A stretch of DNA of 64,000 nt from Actinokineospora fastidiosa (GTDB taxonomy: Bacteria; Actinomycetota; Actinomycetes; Mycobacteriales; Pseudonocardiaceae), in assembly GCF_014648415.1 (NCBI RefSeq), contig NZ_BMRB01000002.1, positions 1,199,260-1,263,259 of the forward strand. Reading direction: 5' to 3'. Positions 26,230 to 39,158 of this stretch are shown piece after piece. Every line of letters begins with the position of its first letter. Within the stretch, counting starts at the first letter, position 1. Under the pieces are notes generated by a model that saw only the letters and a list, made by a program, of their open reading frames with translations, was not told the origin of the DNA and did not search any database. Made by a program: the position numbers and the translations under genes.

Positions 26230-26928
26230 ATGTCTGGGGAGGCAAGGGTGGAACGACGCACGTTCCTGCGGGCTTCGGCCCTGTCCGTCGGCGCGGCGAC
26301 CGGCGGCGCGCTCACCGCCGAGGCGTCCGGCCCGCTGCGGGTGCAGGTGCTGATGTTCGACGGGGTGGAGGAGCTGGACTTCGTCGCGCCGCTCGAGGTG
26401 CTCAGCCTGGCGGGCCAGATGAGCGGCGGGGCGATCACCACGAGGATGGTGACCACGGGCAGGCCGGGCACCGTCACCTGCTCCTACGGCACCCGGGTGG
26501 CGGTGCCGGGCCGGTGGTCGCCCGAGGACGCCGACGTGCTCGTGGTGCCCGGCGGCGGCTACACGGACCGGACCGGCCCCGGGGTGCACCGCCTCATCGC
26601 CGACCGCGCCTTCCTGCGCGAACTGGCCGCCGCCGACGTCCTGCCGGTGGCCATCTGCACCGGCACGATGGTCCTGTCGGCCGCCGGGATGACCAGGGGC
26701 CGCAACGCGACCACCCACTCCGGAGCCAAGGCGGACCTGGCCGCCCAGGGCGCCACGGTGATCAACGCCCGGGTGGTCGACGACGGCGACCTCATCACGG
26801 CGGGCGGCATCACCTCCGGCCTGGAACTGGCCCTCTGGCTGATCGAGCGCTTCGTGGGCGCCCGCCTGGCCCAACGCGCGGAAACGGTCCTGGAGTACGA
26901 GCGCCGAGGCACGGTCTGGCGCGCATAA
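26230..26928 (+). CDS. DJ-1/PfpI-family protein with a twin-arginine signal
   Basis: 232 residues. The N-terminus carries a Tat-type motif ERRTFLRASALSVGAA (Arg9-Arg10), a hydrophobic stretch and an AEAS-type cleavage region. The mature part is a DJ-1/PfpI domain: QVLMFDGVEELDFVAPLEVL, VLVVPGGGYTDR and the nucleophile elbow AICTGTMVLSAAG with Cys143 and the conserved Glu47/48. Intracellular AraC-type PfpI proteins (GlxA-like) share this fold but carry HTH domains, absent here. Export of a folded DJ-1 enzyme is unusual. ATG 26230 and GTG 26248 are both plausible starts; either keeps the RR motif. Confidence 0.82.
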   Translation: MSGEARVERRTFLRASALSVGAATGGALTAEASGPLRVQVLMFDGVEELDFVAPLEVLSLAGQMSGGAITTRMVTTGRPGTVTCSYGTRVAVPGRWSPEDADVLVVPGGGYTDRTGPGVHRLIADRAFLRELAAADVLPVAICTGTMVLSAAGMTRGRNATTHSGAKADLAAQGATVINARVVDDGDLITAGGITSGLELALWLIERFVGARLAQRAETVLEYERRGTVWRA

Positions 26929-26994
26929 CCGGCACCGCCGCCGCGACGGGAACCCGCCCGCCGCCCGGGCTGAGGAACCACGACCGACAGGCGC

Positions 26995-27176
26995 CTGCCC
27001 AGAACCCGGCCGCTGGCGGCGGTCCGGGTTCGCGGGGGTCTACCCGGGACCCGACCGCTGGTGCCGGTCCGCGTTCGCGGCGGCAGGCATCTGCCCGGCG
27101 GGCACCCGGGACGGCGGCGATCCCGGGAGCGCGGGCGTCAGCGTCTGCCCGGCGGGAACCCGGCGCGGCGGCGGGC
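26995..27176. repeat. Degenerate GC-rich tandem repeat, about four units of 45-54 bp
   Basis: Units begin near 26995, 27040, 27091 and 27144, each starting CTGCCC or CTACCC followed by a GGAACCC/GGCACCC-like core and a GGCGGCGG stretch. The copies are diverged. It fills the gap between two convergent genes. No gene is supported in 26929-27189. Confidence 0.55.
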
Positions 27177-27189
27177 GGGGGTGTGGGTG

Positions 27190-27975
27190 TCAGGCGTCCG
27201 GTGTGGCGAAGGTCTGGTGCACGTCGGTGATGTCGCATCCCCGCAGGGCCAGGCCCGTTGGGGGCGGGGCGGCGGGGCGGGGCTTGCCGACCAGCACGAC
27301 CAGGCAGTCCTCGGTCGCCGCTGAGGCGATGAGCCAGTGGCGGTTGTGGTCGTTCTCGTGCAGCGCGGTCCGCTTCCAGAGCTGCTTGCGGTCCGACTGC
27401 CCGCACGGCAAGTGGACGATGTCGGGGGCCGCCAGGGCCAGGCAGGTGCCCGTGCTCTGGTTGACGATCCGGTACGTGTCCGGGCCGTATCCGCCGCGCC
27501 ACGTCCACAGTTCGGTCGTCCGTCCCTCGCATCTGGCCACGATCACGGCCTCGACGTCCGCCGTGAGGCAGTGGCCCGTGGCCAGGTTCGTCAGCGGCAG
27601 GTAGCGCGGTGCCTCGGCGGGCTGCCCGGCTGGCCGGACGTCGGGCGAGGTGGTCTCGGGCGAGGTGGTCTCGGCCGATGTGGTTGTGGCCGAGGTGGGT
27701 GCGGCTGAGGTGGGGCCGGTCGCGGTCGGGAGGGAGGTGGTCTCCCCCGCCGTGGGGGCGGTCGGGTGGTCGTCCCGGTCCCAGGCGGCCACGACCGCGA
27801 GCGCGGCCAGGACGATCGCGGCCATCGCGGTGGCGAACCACCGGCCCCCGCCCGACCGCGCGACGACGTGGATCTCCTTGGCCGAGCCGACCTGCACCAC
27901 GGCGCCCTCCACGGCGCCGGACACCGTGTTGGACACGCCGCTGGCGGCCGCGTCGTCCGGGCGGTCCGGTGGCAC
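27190..27975 (-). CDS. Membrane-anchored ricin B-like (beta-trefoil) protein
   Basis: 261 residues from GTG 27975. The first 45 residues include the motif GVSNTVSGAVEGAVVQVGSA, common at the N-terminus of actinomycete NB-ARC and lectin proteins. A transmembrane helix follows (about 46-64), then a Thr/Ser/Pro-rich stalk with repeated TTSPETTSPD units and a beta-trefoil of about 130 residues (YRIVNQSTGTCLALAAP; LWKRTALHENDHNRHWL). The QxW-like repeats and Cys spacing fit a ricin-type lectin. The lectin would face outside the cell; the sugar ligand is unknown. The upstream frame extension is rejected as lacking family features. Confidence 0.75.
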   Translation of the reverse strand: MPPDRPDDAAASGVSNTVSGAVEGAVVQVGSAKEIHVVARSGGGRWFATAMAAIVLAALAVVAAWDRDDHPTAPTAGETTSLPTATGPTSAAPTSATTTSAETTSPETTSPDVRPAGQPAEAPRYLPLTNLATGHCLTADVEAVIVARCEGRTTELWTWRGGYGPDTYRIVNQSTGTCLALAAPDIVHLPCGQSDRKQLWKRTALHENDHNRHWLIASAATEDCLVVLVGKPRPAAPPPTGLALRGCDITDVHQTFATPDA

Positions 27976-28032
27976 GCGATCATCATGGCACGCCGGGGGA
28001 AGGAGACGGGGCCGGTGGGCCAGGGCGTCGGC

Positions 28033-28200
28033 ATGGTCGCGGTCACCGACGTGGACGACACCTCCCGCCCCGGCCGGCGGGGCTGCCGTGCTCGCGGCGG
28101 TCACCTTCGCCAACGGGGGCGACAACATCGGCGCGCCGCCGTCGGGACCGACGGGCCGGTGGTGTTCACGGCGGTCTTCCTCGTCCTGGCCGGGGTCTGA
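28033..28200 (+). pseudogene. Decayed fragment of a CadD-like cadmium/cation exporter
   Basis: Three pieces in two frames resemble CadD. The start MVAVTDVDD (28033) recalls the family's AVTNIDD, LAAVTFANGGDNIGA (from 28091) matches the hallmark NGGDNI, and PVVFTAVFLVLAGV runs to the TGA at 28200. Frame changes and lost internal sequence show it is not functional. It is squeezed between two genes with no room for a full 200-residue protein. The match is from memory of the family. Confidence 0.4.
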
Positions 28201-29274
28201 TCAGAGCCGTGCGGGCACGTCGGGGAACGAGCCGTCGCCGAAGAGGACGCGGGCGGCGGCGGACCGTCCGGGAGGCGTGCGCAGCAGGGTGAACGCCGCC
28301 TCGGCCGCGGCCGGTCCCCGGACCAGGGAGAGGGCGTCGCGCAGCAGGAGGCGGACGCGGAAGCGGGCGCGCAGCGCGGCGCCGTCGTAGTGCCGCAGGA
28401 CGTCGGCGTCGCCCGTGCGGAGGTAGTCGCCGGTGACGGTGGCGGCGAGCTCGGCCATGCGCAGGCACGGGTCGAGGCCGCCCGCGGTCAGCGGGGACAC
28501 CGCGCCCGCCGCGTCGCCGACGAGCAGGCCGTCGGGGCAGGCTATGCGGCGCAGGACGCCGCCGACCGGGATCGGTCCGCCTCGGCGGCGCACCGGTCCG
28601 GCGGGCTCGGGCAGGTCCGGGAATCCGGCGCGGAACGCGCGCAGCAGCTTCGGTAGCGGCGCGGATAGGCGCTCGGGCAGTCCGGCGAGGCCGACGTGCG
28701 CGTGGTGTCCGTCGTCGACGACCCAGGCGAGGTAGCCGGGGGCGAGGCGTGGGTCCACGACGCAGTGGAACGTCGGCGTCCCCCCTCCCCCGACCGGGTA
28801 CACCTCCTCCGCCCCGATGAGCAGCCGCCGGTTGGTGTCGAGCCCGAGCCTGCGCGCCACCGTCGACCGCGCGCCGTCCGCGCCGATGGTGAACCGGCCC
28901 GTGACCTCAGTGGACGGGTACGCGACCCCGAGCCGCACCCGCGCACCCGCCGCCGTGGCCTCGGCGAGCGCGTGCGCGTACATCCCCTCCATGTCAGCGA
29001 CCCTGAACTCGTCCCGCTCACTCACCACCTCGACCGGCCCCCGCAGCGAGGGCGGATACAACACGACCCGCCGCACGGCAGGCCCGAGATGCCGGTCCGG
29101 CACGGCGAAGTCCACCAACGTCCGCCGCACGAAGATGCCGGTGGTCCTGATCCCCACCCCCAGATCCCCGCGCCGCTCGCACACCACGACGTCGAACCCC
29201 TGCTCCGCAAGCGACCGCGCCGTCCGCAACCCCGCCAACCCAGCCCCCACGACAACCACGTCCACCATCTCCAT
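28201..29274 (-). CDS. FAD-dependent oxidoreductase, geranylgeranyl reductase/halogenase-like
   Basis: 357 residues. The FAD motif VVVVGAGLAGLRTARSLAEQG starts at residue 6, and the second FAD motif is CPDGLLVGDAAGAVSPLTAGG near 260. The middle includes IGADGARSTVARRLGL, typical of the p-hydroxybenzoate hydroxylase fold. Sequence style fits the geranylgeranyl reductase and lycopene-cyclase-related group. No isoprenoid genes are adjacent, so the substrate is unknown. ATG at 29274; an ATG six bases in is also possible. Confidence 0.8.
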   Translation of the reverse strand: MEMVDVVVVGAGLAGLRTARSLAEQGFDVVVCERRGDLGVGIRTTGIFVRRTLVDFAVPDRHLGPAVRRVVLYPPSLRGPVEVVSERDEFRVADMEGMYAHALAEATAAGARVRLGVAYPSTEVTGRFTIGADGARSTVARRLGLDTNRRLLIGAEEVYPVGGGGTPTFHCVVDPRLAPGYLAWVVDDGHHAHVGLAGLPERLSAPLPKLLRAFRAGFPDLPEPAGPVRRRGGPIPVGGVLRRIACPDGLLVGDAAGAVSPLTAGGLDPCLRMAELAATVTGDYLRTGDADVLRHYDGAALRARFRVRLLLRDALSLVRGPAAAEAAFTLLRTPPGRSAAARVLFGDGSFPDVPARL

Positions 29275-29384
29275 GACGCCCGAACGTATTGCCCCACCCC
29301 AGCCCGCGCCGCCCGCCGCACAACACCTTCACAGCCCTTCCACCGCACCCGCGCAGGACCGCGGCGGGACCTAAGATCCTCCCG

Positions 29385-29987
29385 ATGACGTCTCCCGATC
29401 CCCTGGACGCCGTCACCGTCACCCCGAAGACCGGCGACGAGCCCTTCACCCGCGCGGGCCGCCCGCTCGACGGCGCGCGGCTGCGCGGCTTCTGGAGCTG
29501 GTCGTGCTCGGACCTCATCGGCAACGCCATGCGCGGCGTCCTCGCCGAGTACATCGTCGGCTTGGCGCTGGGCTGCGTCGACGGCGGCACGCGCCGGGAG
29601 TGGGACGCCGCCGACCTGGTCACGGGCACCGGCCTGCGGGTGGAGGTCAAGTCAGCGGCCTATGTGCAGAGCTGGAAGCAGACCCGGCTGTCGACCATCG
29701 CCTTCGACATCCGGCCCACGGTCGGCTGGGACTTCGCCACCAACACCTACGCGACCGAACGCAAGCGTCAGGCCGATGTCTACGTGTTCTGCGTCTTCAC
29801 CCCCACCGACAAGGCGACCGCCGATCCGCTCGACGTCGACCAGTGGGACTTCTACGTCATGTCCACCGATCGGCTGAACGTGGTGGCCGGGGGGCAGAAG
29901 TCGATCTCGCTGGCGGGTCTGCTGCGGCACCGGCCCGTCCGGTGCTCGTTCGATGGGTTGGCGGGGTGTGTTGGCGACGTGGGGTGA
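29385..29987 (+). CDS. PD-(D/E)XK nuclease-like protein
   Basis: 200 residues, soluble. A conserved core holds LIGNAMRGVLAEYIVGLAL (Glu55), the acidic turn WDAADLVT (Asp74, Asp77) and LRVEVKSAAYVQSWKQTR with Glu87 and Lys89. This E-x-K arrangement followed by the AAY/QSW block fits the PD-(D/E)XK nuclease fold. Later conserved segments are RQADVYVFCVF and LDVDQWDFYVMST. I recall similar stand-alone proteins across bacteria with no assigned role. There is no partner methylase or helicase nearby, so a restriction role is unsupported. Confidence 0.7.
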   Translation: MTSPDPLDAVTVTPKTGDEPFTRAGRPLDGARLRGFWSWSCSDLIGNAMRGVLAEYIVGLALGCVDGGTRREWDAADLVTGTGLRVEVKSAAYVQSWKQTRLSTIAFDIRPTVGWDFATNTYATERKRQADVYVFCVFTPTDKATADPLDVDQWDFYVMSTDRLNVVAGGQKSISLAGLLRHRPVRCSFDGLAGCVGDVG

Positions 29988-30126
29988 TCGGGTGGGTCGT
30001 TCCCGTGCTGTTCCCCGGTCCTTCCGTTTCCCGGCGGACACCCGTCATCTCGGCGTAGTGTCGGCCCGTGCGTTGTGGCAGACCTTGCGTGACACCACGA
30101 CCGGATCGTGTGGCCAAGCTCGCTTT

Positions 30127-30193
30127 TTGTAGGTTCTCTACAACTGACGGGCTCCGGCATGCTCGACGTGGGCCATTGGTGTACCGGTCGGTA
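30127..30193. promoter_or_regulatory. Two operator-like palindromes upstream of the single-chain carboxylase
   Basis: TTGTAG-GTTCT-CTACAA (30127-30143) has exact 6-bp arms, and TACCG-GT-CGGTA (30182-30193) has exact 5-bp arms typical of TetR-type sites. Both lie within 155 bases of the carboxylase GTG. The surrounding 29988-30279 has no gene and is the least GC-rich part of this neighbourhood, as expected of a promoter. Confidence 0.5.
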
Positions 30194-30279
30194 ACCGAGC
30201 AGGGTCTTCGCAGGTGCAGGCGACGTCCGCAGGACCCGGGCGTCGCCTTCTGTGCGTGGGTACTTGGGAGGACCAGCCG

Positions 30280-35760
<5,481 letters not shown>

Positions 35761-35768
35761 CGCCCCGG

Positions 35769-35800
35769 CCGGGGAAGGGGTCGCACGGCCCCTCCCCCGG
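35769..35800 (+). terminator. Terminator-like hairpin after the carboxylase gene
   Basis: Arms 35769-35780 and 35789-35800 pair over 12 bp with one mismatch around an eight-base loop. It sits nine bases after the carboxylase stop and 15 bases before the next gene's start, so it may only partly block read-through. Confidence 0.55.
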
Positions 35801-35814
35801 TTAGGGTCGCGGTC

Positions 35815-36957
35815 ATGGAGCCGCTGGTACCGCGCTATGGGAACGGCACGCTGGCCGACGTCCTGCCCTCGCTGTTGGCCGGGATGGACGTGCCGGGCAC
35901 GGCGGACACGCTCGGCATCGCCGGTCCGACCCGGGTCTGCCTGCTGCTCGTCGACGGCCTGGGCAGGCGGCTGCTCGACGACCACGCCGAGGACGCGCCG
36001 TTCCTGGCGTCGCTGGGCGCCGACCGGATCACCGCGGGCTTCCCCGCGACCACGGCCACCAGCATCGCCTCCCTGGCGACCGGCGAGCCGAGCGGCGGGC
36101 ACGGCATCGTCGGCTACTCCTTCGCCGTCGACGGGCCCGACGGGGAGGAACTGCTCAACACCCTGCGCTGGCACCGGCACGGCGAGAACGGCGACCTGCG
36201 GGCGGTGCTCGTGCCCGAGGAGGTCCAGCCGCACCCGACGGCCTTCGAGCGGGCCGAGGCCGCCGGGGTGCGCGTCCGGTTCGTGGCCCCGCGCGACCAC
36301 CGCGGCAGCGGGCTGACCCGGGCCGTGCTGCGCGGCGGGGAGTTCCACGGCGTCCACGCGCTGGGCGACCTGGTCAGCCGCGCCTCCGCGGCGCTGCGGG
36401 AGCCCGGTCGGGCGCTCTGCTACGCCTACCACGCGGACCTCGACGCGCTCGGGCACGTCTACGGGCCCGGCAGCGAGCCGTGGCGGTGCCAGTTGGTGTT
36501 CGTGGACCGGCTCGCCGCCGCGCTCGCGGAGGCCCTGCCCCCGGACGCCGCGCTGATGGTGACCGCCGACCACGGCATGGTGGAGATCGACGACCCCGTG
36601 GACTTCGACACCGCCGAGGACCTGCGGGACGGCGTGCGGCTGCTCGGCGGGGAGGTCCGCGTCCGCCACGTCTACACCGAGCCCGGGGCGTTGGACGACG
36701 TGCGGGCGCGGTGGTCGGGCGTGCTCGGCGACCGCGCCTGGGTCGCGACCCGGGACGAGGCGATCGCGCGCGGCTGGTTCGGGCCGCGGGTCGAGGACCG
36801 GGTGCGGCCGAGGATCGGCGATGTCGTCGTGGCCGCGCGCGGCGGGCTCGGCGTGGTGCGGTCGGCGGCCGAGCGGTGGTTGAGCGCGCTGCCGGGGCAG
36901 CACGGCTCGCTGACCGCCGAGGAGCAGTTCGTCCCGCTGCTCGTGGTCCGGCGCTAG
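35815..36957 (+). CDS. Type I phosphodiesterase/nucleotide pyrophosphatase-like enzyme
   Basis: 380 residues of the alkaline phosphatase superfamily. The first metal site is in VCLLLVDGLGRRLL, the nucleophile Thr in GFPATTATSIASLATG, and the later metal ligands in YAYHADLDALGHVYG and MVTADHGMVEI. It is predicted cytoplasmic, since there is no signal peptide. Substrates of this family are nucleotides or phosphodiesters. Its stop codon shares a CTAG tetranucleotide with the convergent ligase gene: TAG on both strands. Confidence 0.87.
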   Translation: MEPLVPRYGNGTLADVLPSLLAGMDVPGTADTLGIAGPTRVCLLLVDGLGRRLLDDHAEDAPFLASLGADRITAGFPATTATSIASLATGEPSGGHGIVGYSFAVDGPDGEELLNTLRWHRHGENGDLRAVLVPEEVQPHPTAFERAEAAGVRVRFVAPRDHRGSGLTRAVLRGGEFHGVHALGDLVSRASAALREPGRALCYAYHADLDALGHVYGPGSEPWRCQLVFVDRLAAALAEALPPDAALMVTADHGMVEIDDPVDFDTAEDLRDGVRLLGGEVRVRHVYTEPGALDDVRARWSGVLGDRAWVATRDEAIARGWFGPRVEDRVRPRIGDVVVAARGGLGVVRSAAERWLSALPGQHGSLTAEEQFVPLLVVRR

Positions 36958-37874
36958 ACGTCCTCGACCGTCATGTCGACCCGCAGCCGCCGGACGGCGG
37001 GGCGAAGCCGGTTGGTGAAGAACTCCGCCGACGCCTCGGCCTCCACCTCGACCACCAGCGTCGGGTGGACCGGCAGGTACTCGGTGCGCGACCGGCCGAA
37101 GCCGCCGCCGGACGCCAGCTCGGCGCGCTCGCCGGTGACCGCGACGTGCCTGCCCACCTCGTCGCGCAGGGGCGTGGGCAGCGGCAGCGACAGCCCGATG
37201 CCCCGCAGGCCGCCGTCGTCGTCGCGGCGGGCGAGCACCACCTCCTCGGGGCGGCTCGGGCGGCCGGTGACGCCGATGACGACCGCGTCCAGCACGGCGG
37301 TGTGGCGGACCTTGACCCAGTCGCCGGTCCGGCCCGCCCGGTACGGCCGGTCCGCCGCCTTCACTACCACGCCCTCGATCCCGATCCGCGCGCCCGCCGG
37401 GTCCATCCAGCGGCGGATCGCGGCGGCGCGGTCGTCGGTCGCGGGCATCAGCTGCAAGGGCGGGTCGATGGCGGCCATGACGTCCGTCAGCCTGCGCCTG
37501 CGGTCCAGGTAGGGCCGGGGCCGCCAGTCGCGGTCGGCGTCGGCGAGGATGTCGAAGACGACGAAGTACACGGCCACGCCCGCGCCCGCGCGGGACCGCG
37601 GGGCCGAGGTCAGCGCGGAGAAGTCCAGCCTGCCCTCGCGCAGCGCCACCAGCTCGCCGTCGAGCACCAGGTCGCCGAGCCCGCGACCGGCGGCCACGAT
37701 CTCGGGGAAGCGGGCGGCGAGGTCGTTGTCGCGGCGCGACTGGACGAAACCGGACGCGGTGAACAGCAGGGCCCGCCAGCCGTCGAACTTCGGCTCGAAC
37801 CGCCACCCCGGCCCGGCGGCCGGGACCCGGCGCTGCGGTCGGGCCAGCGCCAACTCCACCGGCGGTACGAGCAC
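36954..37874 (-). CDS. ATP-dependent DNA ligase (LigC/LigD ligase-domain type)
   Basis: 306 residues from GTG 37874. The adenylation motif I EPKFDGWR puts the nucleophile at Lys29. Further nucleotidyltransferase motifs are DLVLDGELVAL, IEGVVVKAADRPYRAGRTGD and DWVKVRHT, followed by an OB-fold C-terminus. The size fits stand-alone LigC-type enzymes linked to base-excision or NHEJ-like repair. No Ku or primase gene is adjacent. The in-frame upstream extension adds a Pro/Arg-rich stretch unlike the family and was not used. Confidence 0.88.
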   Translation of the reverse strand: MLVPPVELALARPQRRVPAAGPGWRFEPKFDGWRALLFTASGFVQSRRDNDLAARFPEIVAAGRGLGDLVLDGELVALREGRLDFSALTSAPRSRAGAGVAVYFVVFDILADADRDWRPRPYLDRRRRLTDVMAAIDPPLQLMPATDDRAAAIRRWMDPAGARIGIEGVVVKAADRPYRAGRTGDWVKVRHTAVLDAVVIGVTGRPSRPEEVVLARRDDDGGLRGIGLSLPLPTPLRDEVGRHVAVTGERAELASGGGFGRSRTEYLPVHPTLVVEVEAEASAEFFTNRLRPAVRRLRVDMTVEDV

Positions 37875-38424
37875 GCCCGCGCTCCCTGCTCCCCTCACCG
37901 GGGAGCCTAACCAGCGGACGCGGAAGATCGCATGTCCTCGCAGGTCAAGCATGATCCGTTGAGGACAGTCGAGGAAGAGGACGGCCGCAGTGGACTGTCC
38001 CGACGGGACGCGCCGCGACGGTCGCACCGTCCGAATCGGATGGTTCGGGCGGTGCGACCGGCGGGCGGCGTGGTCGGGCCTTGCTCGCCGAACCCCGTGG
38101 TGAACGTCATCGGTGTCGGCCCGGTTGACCGGGGACTCGACCGAGACTGTTCGCAGGCCGTGACGGCCAGGAGAGCATCAAGACGAGCGGTCGCCCGGCT
38201 CGCGCCGGTACTCCCGCGCCTGCCCGTCAGAAACCGGACAGGAGTGGCTGGCACTTCCATGGAGGCGATGCGCCAACACTGTCGATGCTACCCCCTCCGG
38301 GCCCGGTTGAGCGGAAAAGATGCGAGGGCGCGTGGGCGTCCTGCGAGGCGTACGGTGAGGCTGTCGCCCCGGCCGTCGCCGGGGGCGATGCACGCGGCCC
38401 ACTGTCGAGTGAAAGGCCGGACGG
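37875..38424. other. 550-base gap upstream of the DNA ligase
   Basis: No convincing gene. It carries a terminator-like hairpin (38021-38058) and otherwise unremarkable sequence; open frames here lack ribosome sites and family features. The promoter of the ligase (minus) and of the small Cys-rich gene (plus) should both lie inside it. Confidence 0.5.
38021..38058. terminator. 15-bp hairpin between divergent genes
   Basis: Arms 38021-38035 and 38044-38058 pair with a single G-T wobble around TCGGATGG. As it sits between divergent genes, it is either a leader hairpin of the ligase transcript or a relic; a classical terminator role is not obvious. Confidence 0.5.
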
Positions 38425-38625
38425 ATGTCGCCAGACCTCACCCCCGAGTGCCCCGCGTGCCCGCACCCGCTGAGCGCCCACGACGCCACCGCCCGGCGGT
38501 TCTGCGCGGCGATGGCCGCGAGCGGCCGCACCCGTCGCTGCCTGTGCTCGGGCGAGTCGGCGGGCATGACCTACAGCAACTCGACCAGGGCTCCCATCAG
38601 CGGAGACGCCGATCGCGAGCGCTGA
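38425..38625 (+). CDS. Small Cys-rich protein of the RGCVC type
   Basis: 66 residues with CPACPHPLSAHDATARRFC and a later RRCLCSG. This Cys spacing is that of short actinobacterial 'RGCVC family' proteins, usually annotated without function. Four or five Cys and two His could bind zinc. It stands alone with a cold-shock gene downstream in the same direction. Confidence 0.6.
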   Translation: MSPDLTPECPACPHPLSAHDATARRFCAAMAASGRTRRCLCSGESAGMTYSNSTRAPISGDADRER

Positions 38626-38880
38626 ACCGCCGCCCGCGTCGCGCGCCTCCCCGTGTGCCATGGGAGACTTCCCGCGGCCCGGGGGAACGAATCGGAGGCG
38701 TGCCGGGTTGTACGGGGTGGTCGCGGAGTTTTGTGTTCGTGTTCATCACGCTCGCGGAAACGATGTTGCGGGCGTCACTTTCTTTGCCTTGCAGGACAAG
38801 CTGGAGAAGTCGCCGTCTGAGACCCCCGACCGAGGGCCGCGTCCGCGGCCCGCATCCAGCCCCAAGCAAGGAGCAAATGC
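38626..38880 (+). promoter_or_regulatory. Leader and promoter region of the cold-shock gene
   Basis: 255 bases without a supported gene. The strip 38700-38800 is relatively AT-rich (GTTTTGTGTTCGTG, ACTTTCTTTGCC), unusual here. The ribosome site AAGGAG lies near 38867. Long leaders in cspA-type genes often form a temperature-dependent RNA switch, which this could be. Confidence 0.45.
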
Positions 38881-39081
38881 ATGACCCAGGGAACCGTGAA
38901 GTGGTTCAACGCCGAGAAGGGCTTCGGCTTCATCTCCCACGAGGGCGGCCCGGACGTGTTCGTCCACTACTCCGAGATCGACGGCTACGGCTTCCGCAGC
39001 CTGGAGGACAACCAGCGCGTCGAGTTCGAGATCACCCAGGGCCCCAAGGGCCCGCAGGCGACCGGCGTCCGCGCCGTCTGA
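38881..39081 (+). CDS. cspA: Cold-shock protein (CspA family)
   Basis: 66 residues forming a single cold-shock domain: [19 protein letters not shown] with RNP1 KGFGFI, and [11 protein letters not shown] with RNP2 VFVHY. It binds single-stranded RNA or DNA and acts as an RNA chaperone. ATG 38881 follows AAGGAG. It is a single-gene transcript ended by a strong hairpin 13 bases after the stop. Confidence 0.96.
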   Translation: MTQGTVKWFNAEKGFGFISHEGGPDVFVHYSEIDGYGFRSLEDNQRVEFEITQGPKGPQATGVRAV

Positions 39082-39093
39082 TCCGCACGCCTC

Positions 39094-39131
39094 CCGCTGC
39101 CCCTCACCCGTTCCGGGTCGAGGGGCAGCGG
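39094..39131 (+). terminator. Strong terminator of the cold-shock gene
   Basis: The arms 39094-39105 and 39120-39131 pair exactly (12 bp), and the inner ACCCG-TTC-CGGGT extends the stem to 17 bp with one bulged C. Confidence 0.8.
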
Positions 39132-39158
39132 TCTGCGCGCACCCGTTCGTGAGGCGGA

